A stretch of 64,000 nucleotides of DNA from Clostridium peptidivorans (GCF_900205925.1 NZ_OAOD01000008.1:62001-126000); one strand, 5' to 3'. Shown: positions 45,080 through 54,770, counted from the first letter of the stretch. The notes: generated by a model not told the origin, from the sequence alone. A program made the numbers and translations.

Positions 45080-46072
45080 CTAGCCAAGACTCTCATGTGC
45101 GTTTTTAGCCCAATTGGAATTATTAAATATTGCTCTTCCCACTCCAATAAGATCTGCTTTCTCTTCAACTAATAGTCTTTCGGCTACTTCTGCTTCTATA
45201 ATTCCACCGGTAAGGATTACAGGAATATTTATAACTTTTTTAATTGCTTCAGTTAATGGTGCGAAATATCCTTGTCCTGTAAGGTGTGGAACATTATATC
45301 CACAGAATCCACCGGATATATCCAAAATATCCACTCCTGCTTTTTCAAATTCTTTTACAGCAATTTTACTATCTTCAATAGTAGTTCCACCTTCTATAAA
45401 ATCTGAAGCCCCAAGTCTTAATAAAATAGGAAAATCTTCTCCTACCGCTTCTCGTATAGCCCTTATTACTTCAAGATGAATTTTAATTCTATTATAGATA
45501 TCTCCCCCATATTCATCTGTTCTTTTATTTGTTAATGGAGAAAAAAATTGATTTAAAAGATATCCATGAGCTGAATGTATTTCTACTCCATCAAATCCAG
45601 ACTTTTTAACTCTCAAAGCAGCATTCCTAAATGCATTTATAACATCTTGAATCTCATTACGACTAAGTTCACGAGGTATACTTCCTCTACGGGGATTAGT
45701 TACAGCTGATGGTGCTACAGGTGTTGTTTTTATAACCTCTTTAGTAGTCCCACTACCTGCATGATTAATCTGCATTATAGCTTTAGAACCATTACTTTGA
45801 ATTACTTCTGCTAAGCTTTTCAATTCCTTAATTAAGCTATCATCTGCAATAGACATTTGATTATTACTTGCCTTTCCTTCAGGCATTATAAAACTATGCT
45901 CAATAATTATAAGTGATATATGCCCGCCTTCCGATTTTTCTTTATAATAATCTAAAATTGCCTGACTTACCTTTCCATTCTCCTCAGATTTTGCAGTAGC
46001 CATTGGTGGCATAACTAATCTATTAGTTAACCTTAATTTCTCTAATTCTAAAGGTTTAAATAAATATGACAT
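45080..46072 (-). CDS. NADH:flavin oxidoreductase (Old Yellow Enzyme family)
   Basis: The 330-residue FMN-dependent TIM barrel has motifs LTNRLVMPPMAT, IMQINHAGSG, GFDGVEIHSAHGYLLNQFFSPLTNKRTDEYGG and DLIGVGRAIFNN. Only the OYE barrel is present, with no C-terminal iron-sulfur or second nucleotide domain as in 2,4-dienoyl-CoA reductase. It should reduce activated C=C bonds or nitro compounds; the substrate is unknown. GGGAGG precedes the ATG. It is a single gene between two REP clusters. Confidence 0.9.
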   Translation of the reverse strand: MSYLFKPLELEKLRLTNRLVMPPMATAKSEENGKVSQAILDYYKEKSEGGHISLIIIEHSFIMPEGKASNNQMSIADDSLIKELKSLAEVIQSNGSKAIMQINHAGSGTTKEVIKTTPVAPSAVTNPRRGSIPRELSRNEIQDVINAFRNAALRVKKSGFDGVEIHSAHGYLLNQFFSPLTNKRTDEYGGDIYNRIKIHLEVIRAIREAVGEDFPILLRLGASDFIEGGTTIEDSKIAVKEFEKAGVDILDISGGFCGYNVPHLTGQGYFAPLTEAIKKVINIPVILTGGIIEAEVAERLLVEEKADLIGVGRAIFNNSNWAKNAHESLG

Positions 46073-46154
46073 ACTCCAATCCTCCCTGTAACCATTATGT
46101 TTATCTTCATTATTATATCACTATTTTAAACTAATATTAGGGACGGTTAACAAC

Positions 46155-46336
46155 TATTTGATATATGATTGTCTTATAACATTTTTATTAACATATTAAT
46201 TTATATATCTTCAACTGCCTTAAACTATAATTTATTAAAGTACTTGTACACCTTTTTCACATAAGATTTTTTTAAAAATCTTCATGCATTTTTTAATTCA
46301 TCTATTATATAACGAAAATAATTGACTTATATGATT
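46155..46336. other. Gap between left REP and transposase stop
   Basis: No gene. A hairpin AAGATTTTT/AAAATCTT near 46263-46282 could terminate the transposase transcript. Confidence 0.4.
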
Positions 46337-47260
46337 CTAAGATTGATAATCAATAAAGTCACCTATAACATTTTTATATCTTTTATCATTATTTATAAGC
46401 TCTACTCCTAAGCTGCTTAATTTAGAGACCCCTGCACTTGTTATATTTCCTAATATATTGCATACATCTTTACATGTTGCATTACATAAATTTCTTAAGA
46501 GTAATACAAGAATAGCTCTAGCTGGCTCAACTTCTTTTTGATATTTTAAATATAATAATGTTCTTTCCATTTTAAATTTGCTTAAAATGTATTGAATTAT
46601 ATCTTCAGCTCTAAAATTTCTTTTTAATACTTTTCTTTCACTTCTGTATTCAGTTTTTTCATCCTCAAATTCTATTTCTTCCTTGCTTATATCATCTAAT
46701 GAAATTATCTTAGTTCTTAATATGAAATTCATATATCTTTTATTAGACTTTTTCTTATCTTTCCCAAAGATACTCAATATAAATTTTTCGTCTAAAATAT
46801 TAAAAGGATCTTTTCTCAATCCAATATATACTGCCAAACTTGAAAAATAGTACTTCTCTGGATTATTTTCATACGCCTTAATGTCTAATGGATTATTATG
46901 AATATAAATTGATAATGCCACAAGATACCTATTGTCTTGTATTATTTTACTTTTAAATCTATCTTGAAAAAGATGTCCATGCCTTTTATGTATTACATTA
47001 TAATATCCAGCATATTTAAAATTAATACACTGCATTATCTTTGATATATCTGCTCCATTGGAATCTATTATCAAATGTAAATGATTATCCATTAGACAGT
47101 AAGCATATACTTTGAAATTATAGACCTTCTGATATAGTTTTATAATCTTCATATACTTTTTCTTATCTTCATCTGTTTTAAATAGTTGAACTTCACTTAT
47201 ACTTCTTGCCATAATGTGATAAATTGCACCTTCTAATTTTTTTCTAGCTGTTCTTGGCAT
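46337..47260 (-). CDS. REP-associated tyrosine transposase (RAYT, Y1/IS200-like)
   Basis: The 307-residue protein has an N-terminal PRTARKKLEGAIYHIMARS typical of RAYTs and an HUH metal pair (NHLHLI, His60 and His62). The catalytic tyrosine candidate is Tyr119 in SIYIHNNPLD, after RHGHLFQDRFKSK. A C-terminal region of about 180 residues contains a DnaA-like or HTH segment (RAILVLLLRNLCNATCKDVCNIL). Start ATG 47258-47260 follows GAGGTG; a longer reading adds three residues. Family members nick single-stranded REP hairpins. The many GGGGACGGTTAACAAC palindromes in the window are the natural substrate. Confidence 0.9.
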   Translation of the reverse strand: MPRTARKKLEGAIYHIMARSISEVQLFKTDEDKKKYMKIIKLYQKVYNFKVYAYCLMDNHLHLIIDSNGADISKIMQCINFKYAGYYNVIHKRHGHLFQDRFKSKIIQDNRYLVALSIYIHNNPLDIKAYENNPEKYYFSSLAVYIGLRKDPFNILDEKFILSIFGKDKKKSNKRYMNFILRTKIISLDDISKEEIEFEDEKTEYRSERKVLKRNFRAEDIIQYILSKFKMERTLLYLKYQKEVEPARAILVLLLRNLCNATCKDVCNILGNITSAGVSKLSSLGVELINNDKRYKNVIGDFIDYQS

Positions 47261-47380
47261 AAAAAACACCTCACTTTTGAATGAATTTATCTGAAATTCT
47301 ATCCAAAATGAGGTATTTTAAACAATTATATCTCTCTAGTATTTATTAATTAATAGATTTTTACTAGCCTTCTGCTTTTC

Positions 47381-47395
47381 GTTGTTAACCGTCCC
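47381..47395 (-). repeat. REP family 1, right flank of the RAYT locus
   Basis: GTTGTTAACCGTCCC; its head also lies seven bases after the TtcA-like gene's stop codon. Confidence 0.85.
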
Positions 47396-47402
47396 TTTTA
47401 TC

Positions 47403-48284
47403 CTATTCTTCATCATAAAAATCTAAGTATGAATACTTTTGCCCATCCTTTACCCAGCCTAAAATGGAGTCCATTCCAACATTTTGTGCTGATTGAAATA
47501 TAGATTTCTCAACATCTTTAAAGTTTTTCTTTAGATCTTTAATTAAATTTTTCATTTCAGTACGCTTACCAGAAATTTTTTCAGCTGCAACCATACAACC
47601 ACAGTTCATAGGAGAAATCCCGGCATTTACTGTATATCGTCTAATATCATCTTCATGAACATAAAAAAGTGGTCTAATTAATTCTACGCCTTCAAAATTT
47701 TTAGCTTTTAATTTAGGTCTCATAGTTTGAAAATTTCCAGAGTATAAGACATTCAACAAGGTCGTTTCAATAACATCGTTAAAATGATGTCCTAATGCTA
47801 ATTTATTGCAGCCCAGTTCTTGTGCCTTACCATATAACGAACCTCTACGCATTCTTGCACACATATAACATGGATAGTCCTGAGCAATTCTATCCACAAC
47901 TTCAAAGATACCCGACTCAAACATCTTAACTGGTATATTTAAATACTCACAGTTTTCAAGCAGTAACTTTTTATTGCTTTCATGAAAACCTGGATCCATT
48001 GCAATAAATTCTAACTCAAATTTAGTTTTTGAGTGTATTTGAAATTCCTGAAATAGCTTTGCCATAAGCAAACTATCCTTACCTCCAGAAATGGCTACTG
48101 CAACTTTATCCCCTTCATCTATTAATTTATAATCGCTAATTGCTTTAATAAACTTTGACCATATTCCTTTTCTATAGGTTTTAATAATACTTCTTTCTAT
48201 ATCTTTTAATGGCTTTCTTTCGTTTATTGGAATTAATAACTCACAGCCTTCTCCTGCTATATTATTACTAATATTATCACTCAT
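47403..48284 (-). CDS. TtcA-like tRNA thiolation protein
   Basis: The 293-residue PP-loop ATPase has VAISGGKDSLLMAKL (about 63-77), a CYMCARMRRG cysteine pair and a third Cys region MNCGCMV, which together fit the 4Fe-4S-dependent TtcA/TtuA group that puts sulfur onto tRNA. The lower part contains HHFNDVIETTLLN. TtcA modifies C32 of tRNA in proteobacteria; the exact tRNA position in clostridia is not certain. GAGGTGATAAA precedes the ATG. Confidence 0.87.
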   Translation of the reverse strand: MSDNISNNIAGEGCELLIPINERKPLKDIERSIIKTYRKGIWSKFIKAISDYKLIDEGDKVAVAISGGKDSLLMAKLFQEFQIHSKTKFELEFIAMDPGFHESNKKLLLENCEYLNIPVKMFESGIFEVVDRIAQDYPCYMCARMRRGSLYGKAQELGCNKLALGHHFNDVIETTLLNVLYSGNFQTMRPKLKAKNFEGVELIRPLFYVHEDDIRRYTVNAGISPMNCGCMVAAEKISGKRTEMKNLIKDLKKNFKDVEKSIFQSAQNVGMDSILGWVKDGQKYSYLDFYDEE

Positions 48285-48453
48285 TTTATCACCTCATGTT
48301 GGATGTATAATTATAAATCTTATTCTTTTCTATTTTAGTGCAAAATAATTATAATTTCAACGTTATTTATCGCGGTGCGGAAATTAAACATAAGAAATCT
48401 TGTATCCAAAGGTCTCCCAAAATTTTATACTGTTAGATTTCTAATTATAAATT

Positions 48454-48515
48454 GTTGTTAACCGTCACTATTATTTTCTTTTAAGTTTTTTAGCAAACTG
48501 TTGTTAACCGTCCCC
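48454..48515 (-). repeat. REP family 1, two tandem copies
   Basis: GTTGTTAACCGTCAC (48454-48468, one changed base) and GTTGTTAACCGTCCCC (48500-48515) share one orientation. The second head lies ten bases past the DHA2 stop. Confidence 0.8.
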
Positions 48516-48525
48516 ATTTACCCAT

Positions 48526-49971
48526 TTAAGCAACCTGAGACAGTTCTTTTTTATGCTTCCTTCTTTGAAATAATCTAAGAGCTGTAGTTAAAGCGCCAAT
48601 TGCACATATTATTGCCGCGCAAATGTACACAATTCTCATTCCATAAATAAATACATCTTCTCTTCCTTGAATAAAACTTGAAACCTTGTATCCAATTTTA
48701 TAACTCATTCTATTATAGAGTAGAGTTGTTGAAAATGAAACTCCAAATACCATTCCTACATTTCTTACTAAAGCGTTGACGCTACCTGCAATACCAAGTT
48801 TGTGTTTTGGTACAGTGGACATTACTAAAGAAGTGTTTGGAGATTGGAATAATCCATTCCCTAGAGATAATATAGATACAAAAATCATCATAACTCCTAT
48901 AGTTGAATATTCATTTAAAGTCGACATAAATACTAATCCTACTGCTGTAAATGAAATCCCTACGAATGTAAGAAATTCTGACCCAATCTTGTCAGATAAG
49001 TATCCACTAATTGGGGCAACTACAGTTAAAATTAGAGGATAAACCATCATAAATAATCCTGTAGATGAAGGTGATAATTTTATAACTTCTTGAAGATAAA
49101 ATGGTTGAATAATATTTAAACAACTAATTGCTGCAAATGAAATAAATGCGCAAAATACACTTATTGAAAATAATTTATTTTTAAAAATATCTAATTGCAA
49201 TAATGGTGACTTTGTTCTTTTTTCAAGTAATATGAATGCCACAAATGAACTTATTGCTAAAACAAACCCTAAAATTATTACGAAATTATTATATCCAATT
49301 TCCTGACCCTTTGTAACACACATAAACAACGAAACAATTGCTACTAAAAATAAAAGTGCACCTTTAACATCTAACTTTTCATTTACTCCATCATTGGACT
49401 TAGGTAAAAATTTCATACCAAATATAAATATTAAAATTCCTATAGGCACATTAATTAAAAATATGTACTGCCAGCTTGCAACAGATACTATAAGCCCTCC
49501 AAGTGGGGGGCCTACGAGTGTTCCAAGTGCCACAAATGTCCCTGATATTCCTAAAGCTCGCCCTCTTTCTTCTGCTGGGAATACATGAGTTATAATTCCT
49601 TGATTTGTTGCCATGGTTGCTGATGCCCCAATAGCTTGCACTACTCTCGAAGCCACAAGCATAGACAATGTACTTGAAATCCCGCAAAGCAGTGATCCTA
49701 TAGCAAAAAGTACAAGCCCCCATTTAAATACAGTGGTTTTTCCTTTTATATCTCCAAGCCTCCCAAATACTAAAATAGTTGCTGAGATAACTATAAGATA
49801 ACTTGTTACAACCCACTCGATGGATGACATAGTTACAGATAGCCTTCTTGCCATAACAGGTAAAGCAACATTTACAATGCTACCGTCCAAGCATGCCATA
49901 AATGGCTGCATAACAACAATAAGAAGTATTAGCCATCTATTTTTGCAAATATTGTCTTTTGTATTTTCCAT
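48526..49971 (-). CDS. DHA2-type (EmrB/QacA) MFS drug exporter
   Basis: The 481-residue protein has 14 predicted helices and the DHA2 motifs: LDGSIVNVALPVMARRL in helix 1 (Asp implicated in H+ coupling), GRLGDIKG in the 2-3 loop, and GPPLGGLIV in helix 5. It exports hydrophobic or cationic compounds by proton antiport. GGAGG precedes the ATG. No regulator is encoded beside it. Confidence 0.92.
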   Translation of the reverse strand: MENTKDNICKNRWLILLIVVMQPFMACLDGSIVNVALPVMARRLSVTMSSIEWVVTSYLIVISATILVFGRLGDIKGKTTVFKWGLVLFAIGSLLCGISSTLSMLVASRVVQAIGASATMATNQGIITHVFPAEERGRALGISGTFVALGTLVGPPLGGLIVSVASWQYIFLINVPIGILIFIFGMKFLPKSNDGVNEKLDVKGALLFLVAIVSLFMCVTKGQEIGYNNFVIILGFVLAISSFVAFILLEKRTKSPLLQLDIFKNKLFSISVFCAFISFAAISCLNIIQPFYLQEVIKLSPSSTGLFMMVYPLILTVVAPISGYLSDKIGSEFLTFVGISFTAVGLVFMSTLNEYSTIGVMMIFVSILSLGNGLFQSPNTSLVMSTVPKHKLGIAGSVNALVRNVGMVFGVSFSTTLLYNRMSYKIGYKVSSFIQGREDVFIYGMRIVYICAAIICAIGALTTALRLFQRRKHKKELSQVA

Positions 49972-50184
49972 AGTTTATTAAATCCTCCACTATTATTTTT
50001 AGTTAGTATCAAATGCATAATAGTTAATACTTTGATTAGAAAATTTATTTACAAAAATTCCTCACAAAATATTAACTACTATATATTAAATCCTATTAAT
50101 TTAATTTTAGCAAATTAGTTTACCATGTGAAACTATATCAGCTACACATAATTTTTTTGTTAATCATATTTTTTAGTCTATATT

Positions 50185-50199
50185 GTTGTTAACCGTCCC
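50185..50199 (-). repeat. REP family 1, fused to a stop codon
   Basis: On the minus strand GAATAGGGACGGTTAACAAC: the TAG stop of the ABC exporter gene and the first G of the repeat are shared. Confidence 0.85.
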
Positions 50200-52304
50200 T
50201 ATTCCCCGCTGGCAGCTGAGAACTGGCTGTTGTAAAGATCAGCATAGAATCCGCCTTTTTCCAAAAGTTCATGATGATTTCCTTGTTCAATTATAGTTCC
50301 ATTGTTCATAACAAGTATTAAGTCCGCATCACGAATGGTTGATAATCTATGAGCAATAACAAAGCTTGTTCTTCCCTGCATTAAGTTATTCATAGCCTTT
50401 TGTATTTGCACTTCTGTTCTTGTATCAACACTTGATGTTGCTTCATCAAGTATTAATATTGAAGGATCTGCAAGTATTGCACGTGCAATGGTCAAAAGCT
50501 GCTTCTGTCCTTGTGAAATATTAGAAGCTTCTTCGTTTAGTATCGTATCATAACCCTCAGGTAAAGTTCTGATAAAATAATCTGCATGAGCAGCTTTTGC
50601 AGCTCTAACAACTTCTTCAAAGGTTGCACCTTTACGACTGTAAGCTATATTATCCTTTATAGAACCAGTAAATAACCAGGTATCTTGAAGAACCATACCA
50701 AACATACTTCTTAAATCTCCACGCTTTAAATCTCTGATGTCTATTCCATCAATTAAAATTTTTCCACCTTGGATTTCGTAAAATCTCATAAGTAAGTTTA
50801 CCAGAGTAGTTTTGCCTGCTCCTGTCGGTCCTACAATAGCTATGGTCTGTCCTGACTTCACATCTATATTCATATTTTCCATTAATGTTACAGTTTCTTT
50901 ATATCCAAACTTAACGCCTTCAAACTTAACTTCACCCTTTAATTTTCCTACTACTTCAAGTTCTCCGCTATTTAAGTTTTTCTCTTTTATTTCATTGTTT
51001 TTAAGGTCGATTACCTTAGCATTCTCTTCATCATGAATTTCCTCAGCTTCATCTAATATTTCAAAAACACGTTCTGCTGCTGCTATAGTAGATTGTAAAA
51101 TATTTGCAATATTTGCAGTTTGAACTATTGGCTGCCCAAATTGTCTTGAATACTGAATAAATGCCTGAATGTTTCCTACTGTAATTTTTCCATTAGTTAC
51201 AAATATACCTCCAACTACTGATACTAAAACATAGCCAATGTTGTTTATAAAATTCATCATAGGCATTATTATCCCTGAAATAAATTGGGCCTTCCATCCT
51301 ACATTATAAAGTTTTTCATTTATTTCATTGAATTCATTTATAGCCTTTTCTTCATGTCCAAATACCTTTACTATTTTATGTCCAGTATACATTTCTTCTA
51401 CATGTCCATTAAGCTCTCCTAAAGCCTTTTGCTGTTCTTTAAAGTAATTTTGAGACTTCTTAGCTATTAGTATTGTAACTATTATAGAAAGTGGCAATGT
51501 TACAATAGTAACTAAAGTAAGCATTGGACTTATACTAAGCATCATAATGATTATACCAATAATAGTTACAACCGATGTGATAAATTGTGTTAAACTTTGT
51601 TGAAGTGTGGATGCAACTGTATCTAAATCATTTGTTACTCTACTTAATATTTCTCCATGGGTACGTGAGTCAAAGTATTTAAGTGGCAATTTATTAAGTT
51701 TTTCATTTACATCTCGACGCATATCAAAAACAGTATTTTGAGCTACTCCTGCCATGATATATTGCTGAATATAATTAAATAAAGCACTGATTAAATAAAG
51801 TCCTATAAGTATTAAAACTATCTTTCCAATATAATTAAAATCTATTTTAGGACCATGTTTACTAATAAAGGTCCAAAGTTCTGGATCAATATTTGTAACA
51901 TCTACTTTAGGTGTTGCCCCATCTGTTACAGCTTTTGGATTTGCCATCATGTTAGTTATCATTTTTCTAATAGACTCTGGTAGATCTGGCATATTTAAAG
52001 TATTTGCTATATTTTCAGGCTTAAATAAATCCATGGCATATTTGCCTTTAGCCATCAACCCTTCAAATATCTTAGTTGTGGCATTACCCATAATTTTAGG
52101 ACCTGCAATACTAAAAATTGTACTTATAATTGCTGTTATAAATACTACTATAAGATTAAACTTTCTAGGCATTAAATATTTTATAAGTCTTTTTAGCGTT
52201 CCTTTAAAGTCCTTAGCTTTTTCTACAGGCATTGCCATTGGACCACCACCATGCCCAGGTCCTCTTCCTGGTCTTCCTAGTTTTTGTCCTTTATTTTCAC
52301 TCAT
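50199..52304 (-). CDS. ABC exporter subunit with canonical ATPase site
   Basis: The 701-residue half transporter has a Gly/Pro-rich N-terminus (about 25 residues), six helices and a long external loop after helix 1 (about 75-150). The ATPase domain has Walker A GPTGAGKTT, signature NISQGQKQ and Walker B ILDEATSSVD with the catalytic Glu. It pairs with the next-upstream gene product, whose Walker B ends in Asp, to form a heterodimeric multidrug exporter of the TM287/288 or BmrCD type. The start overlaps the partner's stop (ATGA). Confidence 0.92.
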   Translation of the reverse strand: MSENKGQKLGRPGRGPGHGGGPMAMPVEKAKDFKGTLKRLIKYLMPRKFNLIVVFITAIISTIFSIAGPKIMGNATTKIFEGLMAKGKYAMDLFKPENIANTLNMPDLPESIRKMITNMMANPKAVTDGATPKVDVTNIDPELWTFISKHGPKIDFNYIGKIVLILIGLYLISALFNYIQQYIMAGVAQNTVFDMRRDVNEKLNKLPLKYFDSRTHGEILSRVTNDLDTVASTLQQSLTQFITSVVTIIGIIIMMLSISPMLTLVTIVTLPLSIIVTILIAKKSQNYFKEQQKALGELNGHVEEMYTGHKIVKVFGHEEKAINEFNEINEKLYNVGWKAQFISGIIMPMMNFINNIGYVLVSVVGGIFVTNGKITVGNIQAFIQYSRQFGQPIVQTANIANILQSTIAAAERVFEILDEAEEIHDEENAKVIDLKNNEIKEKNLNSGELEVVGKLKGEVKFEGVKFGYKETVTLMENMNIDVKSGQTIAIVGPTGAGKTTLVNLLMRFYEIQGGKILIDGIDIRDLKRGDLRSMFGMVLQDTWLFTGSIKDNIAYSRKGATFEEVVRAAKAAHADYFIRTLPEGYDTILNEEASNISQGQKQLLTIARAILADPSILILDEATSSVDTRTEVQIQKAMNNLMQGRTSFVIAHRLSTIRDADLILVMNNGTIIEQGNHHELLEKGGFYADLYNSQFSAASGE

Positions 52305-54028
52305 GCTAATTCCTCCTCACTAAGCTGTGAAGATACAATTTCTTTATAAACTTCACAAGATTTTAAAAGCTCTCTATGAGTTCCAATTCCTGAAATTCTG
52401 CCTTCATCTAAAACTATAATTCTATCTGCATCCATTACAGTACTTACTCTTTGAGCAACTATAATTACAGTTGAATACTTAGTTTCATCCTTTAGGGCAC
52501 CTCTAAGTTTTGCATCAGTTTTAAAATCAAGAGCTGAAAAACTATCATCAAATATATATACTTCTGGTCTTCTTATAAGAGCACGTGCAATGGATAATCT
52601 CTGCTTTTGTCCACCAGACACATTATTACCACCTTGGGCAATTACAGCATCATAGCCTTCCTTCATATTAGCTATAAATTCAGAAGCCTGAGCAACTTCT
52701 GCTGCATGTTTAACTTCTGCCTCAGTTGCATCTTCTTTACCATATTTAATATTTTCACTAATAGTTCCAGTAAAAAGTACTGCCTTTTGAGGTACAAATC
52801 CTATCTTTTCTCTAAGATTTTCTTGAGTCATTTCACGAATATCCACGTCATCAACTAAAATATTTCCACCTTGGATATCATAAAAACGTGGAATAAGATT
52901 TATAAGAGTTGATTTACCAGACCCAGTCCCTCCAATTATGGCAGTTATCTCCCCTGGGTTTGCACTAAATGAAATATTCTTTATAGCTGGTTCTTCTGCT
53001 CCTGGATAGCTAAATGTAACATCCTTAAATTCTATATATCCCTTTCTTCCATCAGTATTTTTAGGATTTTTAATATCAATGATTTCTGGCTCAATACCAA
53101 GCACTTCATTAACTCTAACCGCTGAAGCTTCAGCACGAGGTATCATAACAAACATTATTGCAACCATAATGAAGGAAAACATAATTTGCATAGCATATTG
53201 TAAAAATGCCATCATATCTCCAACTTGTATGTCTCCACTATCAATACGAAGACCACCAAACCAAATAATTGCAATACTAGTAAAGTTCATTATTACCATC
53301 ATAACAGGCATTACTACAGCCATCATCTTATTTACTTTAATGGCAGTTTTAGTAAAATCATAACTTGCTTCTTCAAAACGCTTCTTTTCATCCTCAATAC
53401 GATTAAAGGCACGAATTACCCTAATTCCTATTAAGTTTTCACGTAGCACAAGATTTATCTTATCAACCTTTTTTTGCATTACTTTAAATAGAGGTACTGC
53501 TTTTCTTGCTACTAAAAATATAACTAAAACAAGTAGTGGAATTGCAACTGCGAGTACTAAAGATAACTTTTTATCCTTTGATAACGCCATTATAAGTCCG
53601 CCAATAGCCATTATTGGAGCACTAACCATCATACGCATTATCATAACTGTAACCTGTTGAATTTGGGTGACATCATTTGTAGTTCTTGTAATCATAGATG
53701 AGGTTCCTATTTTATCAAACTCATGAAGTGAAAACTTCTCTGCTTTAACAAAAATCTCTCTTCTAATATCTCTACCAAACGCTGTGGCAACTTTCGATGA
53801 TAAAAAGCTTGATAAAATTACACATATGGCACTTCCAAGGGCCACAAGAAGCATAAACCCTCCAATTCTTAAAATGTAATCTGTATCTCCTTTAACTATA
53901 CCCGTATCAACGATATCTGCCATTAATGTAGGTAAATAGAGTTCAGCCATAGATTGAAAAAATAAAAGAATTAAAACCATAGCTACATATTTTTTGTATG
54001 GCTTTAAAAACCTAAACAACTTAATCAT
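52301..54028 (-). CDS. ABC exporter subunit with degenerate ATPase site
   Basis: The 575-residue half transporter has six helices (1-300), Walker A GGTGSGKST and signature VSGGQKQRLS. Walker B ends YIFDDSFSALD, where Asp replaces the catalytic Glu, the mark of the inactive site in heterodimeric exporters. It is the first transporter gene after the MarR gene, with AAGGAG before the ATG. The MarR protein probably represses the three-gene operon. Confidence 0.92.
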   Translation of the reverse strand: MIKLFRFLKPYKKYVAMVLILLFFQSMAELYLPTLMADIVDTGIVKGDTDYILRIGGFMLLVALGSAICVILSSFLSSKVATAFGRDIRREIFVKAEKFSLHEFDKIGTSSMITRTTNDVTQIQQVTVMIMRMMVSAPIMAIGGLIMALSKDKKLSLVLAVAIPLLVLVIFLVARKAVPLFKVMQKKVDKINLVLRENLIGIRVIRAFNRIEDEKKRFEEASYDFTKTAIKVNKMMAVVMPVMMVIMNFTSIAIIWFGGLRIDSGDIQVGDMMAFLQYAMQIMFSFIMVAIMFVMIPRAEASAVRVNEVLGIEPEIIDIKNPKNTDGRKGYIEFKDVTFSYPGAEEPAIKNISFSANPGEITAIIGGTGSGKSTLINLIPRFYDIQGGNILVDDVDIREMTQENLREKIGFVPQKAVLFTGTISENIKYGKEDATEAEVKHAAEVAQASEFIANMKEGYDAVIAQGGNNVSGGQKQRLSIARALIRRPEVYIFDDSFSALDFKTDAKLRGALKDETKYSTVIIVAQRVSTVMDADRIIVLDEGRISGIGTHRELLKSCEVYKEIVSSQLSEEELA

Positions 54029-54114
54029 AAATTTTCATCTCCTTTAAATTAATAAACAGCAATCAATAATTATAAATGTATTCCTGTACGGCAACTACTC
54101 ATCTCTTAAATTTA

Positions 54115-54170
54115 GTTGCTAACCGTGCCCATTATCTTCCTTTCCCATACAACAGTTGTTAACCGTCCCC
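54115..54170 (-). repeat. REP family 1 pair inside the MarR gene's 3' end
   Basis: GTTGCTAACCGTGCCC (54115-54130, diverged) and GTTGTTAACCGTCCCC (54155-54170) share one orientation. The MarR reading frame passes through one and stops in the other. Confidence 0.85.
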
Positions 54171-54601
54171 ACTTTATCTTCTAAATTGCTTTTCACCTGC
54201 ATAAGAAGCCTTTTAAGTAGTACTTGCTCTTCTATTGTAAAATTTCCAAAGCACTCTAAATCTATAGTTCTCATTATTTCATATACCTTGTCATAAGCTT
54301 CTCTACCTTTATCTGTAAGGTATACCCTAGATATTCTTTGGTCATTTACATCTGCTCTGCGCTCCAAAAGTCCAGCACTTTCCATTCTTTTAAGCATAAC
54401 TGTAATTGTAGCAGGTTTGATATTAAGCCTTTCAGCAAGTTCCTTTTGGCTTTGACCATCTTTTATATGTAGTGCAAAAAGCATAGGCGGCTGCCCAGGG
54501 TATATGTCAACCTTATTAAGTAAATTATGTGCACGATGAAAGTGAAGCTTCATCACCTGTGAAAACACATAATATAATGAATCCTTCTTAAAATGCTCCA
54601 T
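54119..54601 (-). CDS. MarR-family regulator with a repeat-encoded C-terminus
   Basis: The 160-residue winged-helix protein has KDGQSQKELAERLNIKPATITVMLKRMESAGLLERRADVNDQRISRVYLT. GGAGGG precedes the ATG. It leads the operon of the heterodimeric ABC exporter. Its last 17 residues, VGTVNNCCMGKEDNGHG, are read from two REP copies (GTGGGGACGGTTAACAAC encodes VGTVNN, and the TAG stop lies in the second). The family usually ends near NLEDK, so the tail is an insertion product. It adds two cysteines. Confidence 0.88.
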   Translation of the reverse strand: MEHFKKDSLYYVFSQVMKLHFHRAHNLLNKVDIYPGQPPMLFALHIKDGQSQKELAERLNIKPATITVMLKRMESAGLLERRADVNDQRISRVYLTDKGREAYDKVYEIMRTIDLECFGNFTIEEQVLLKRLLMQVKSNLEDKVGTVNNCCMGKEDNGHG

Positions 54602-54668
54602 TTATAATCCCTCCTATGTCATCAAATACTTATCATCTTCAAACACTTATATATATTTAAATTTTTGT

Positions 54669-54770
54669 TTAGCCGACTAAGTAATTATTTTAGCATTGGT
54701 TTATTCATCAGTCAACTGTATTATTGCATTTGACAAAAAATACATATATATAAAATCATTAGCCACCTAA
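54669..54770 (-). promoter_or_regulatory. Promoter and two MarR operators of the exporter operon
   Basis: On the minus strand TTGACT (54710-54715), 17 bases, TAAAAT (54687-54692). TTAGCCGACTAA (54669-54680) lies just downstream of the -10 and TTAGCCACCTAA (54759-54770) upstream. Both match the TTAGCCTCCTAA at the MarR/MATE locus (4514-4525). Confidence 0.65.

Larger units (their letters stand above)
46140..47395. mobile_element. RAYT locus bracketed by inverted REP copies
   Basis: GGGACGGTTAACAAC at 46140-46154 and its reverse complement GTTGTTAACCGTCCC at 47381-47395 flank the transposase gene. This matches the REP-RAYT-REP arrangement known as a REPtron in proteobacteria, with the same repeat spread as non-autonomous copies in the neighbourhood. 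Confidence 0.75.

Noticed and set aside
49451-49801. Open frames antisense and out of frame within the DHA2 exporter gene
   Set aside because: They have no ribosome binding sites and mirror the codon structure of the transporter.
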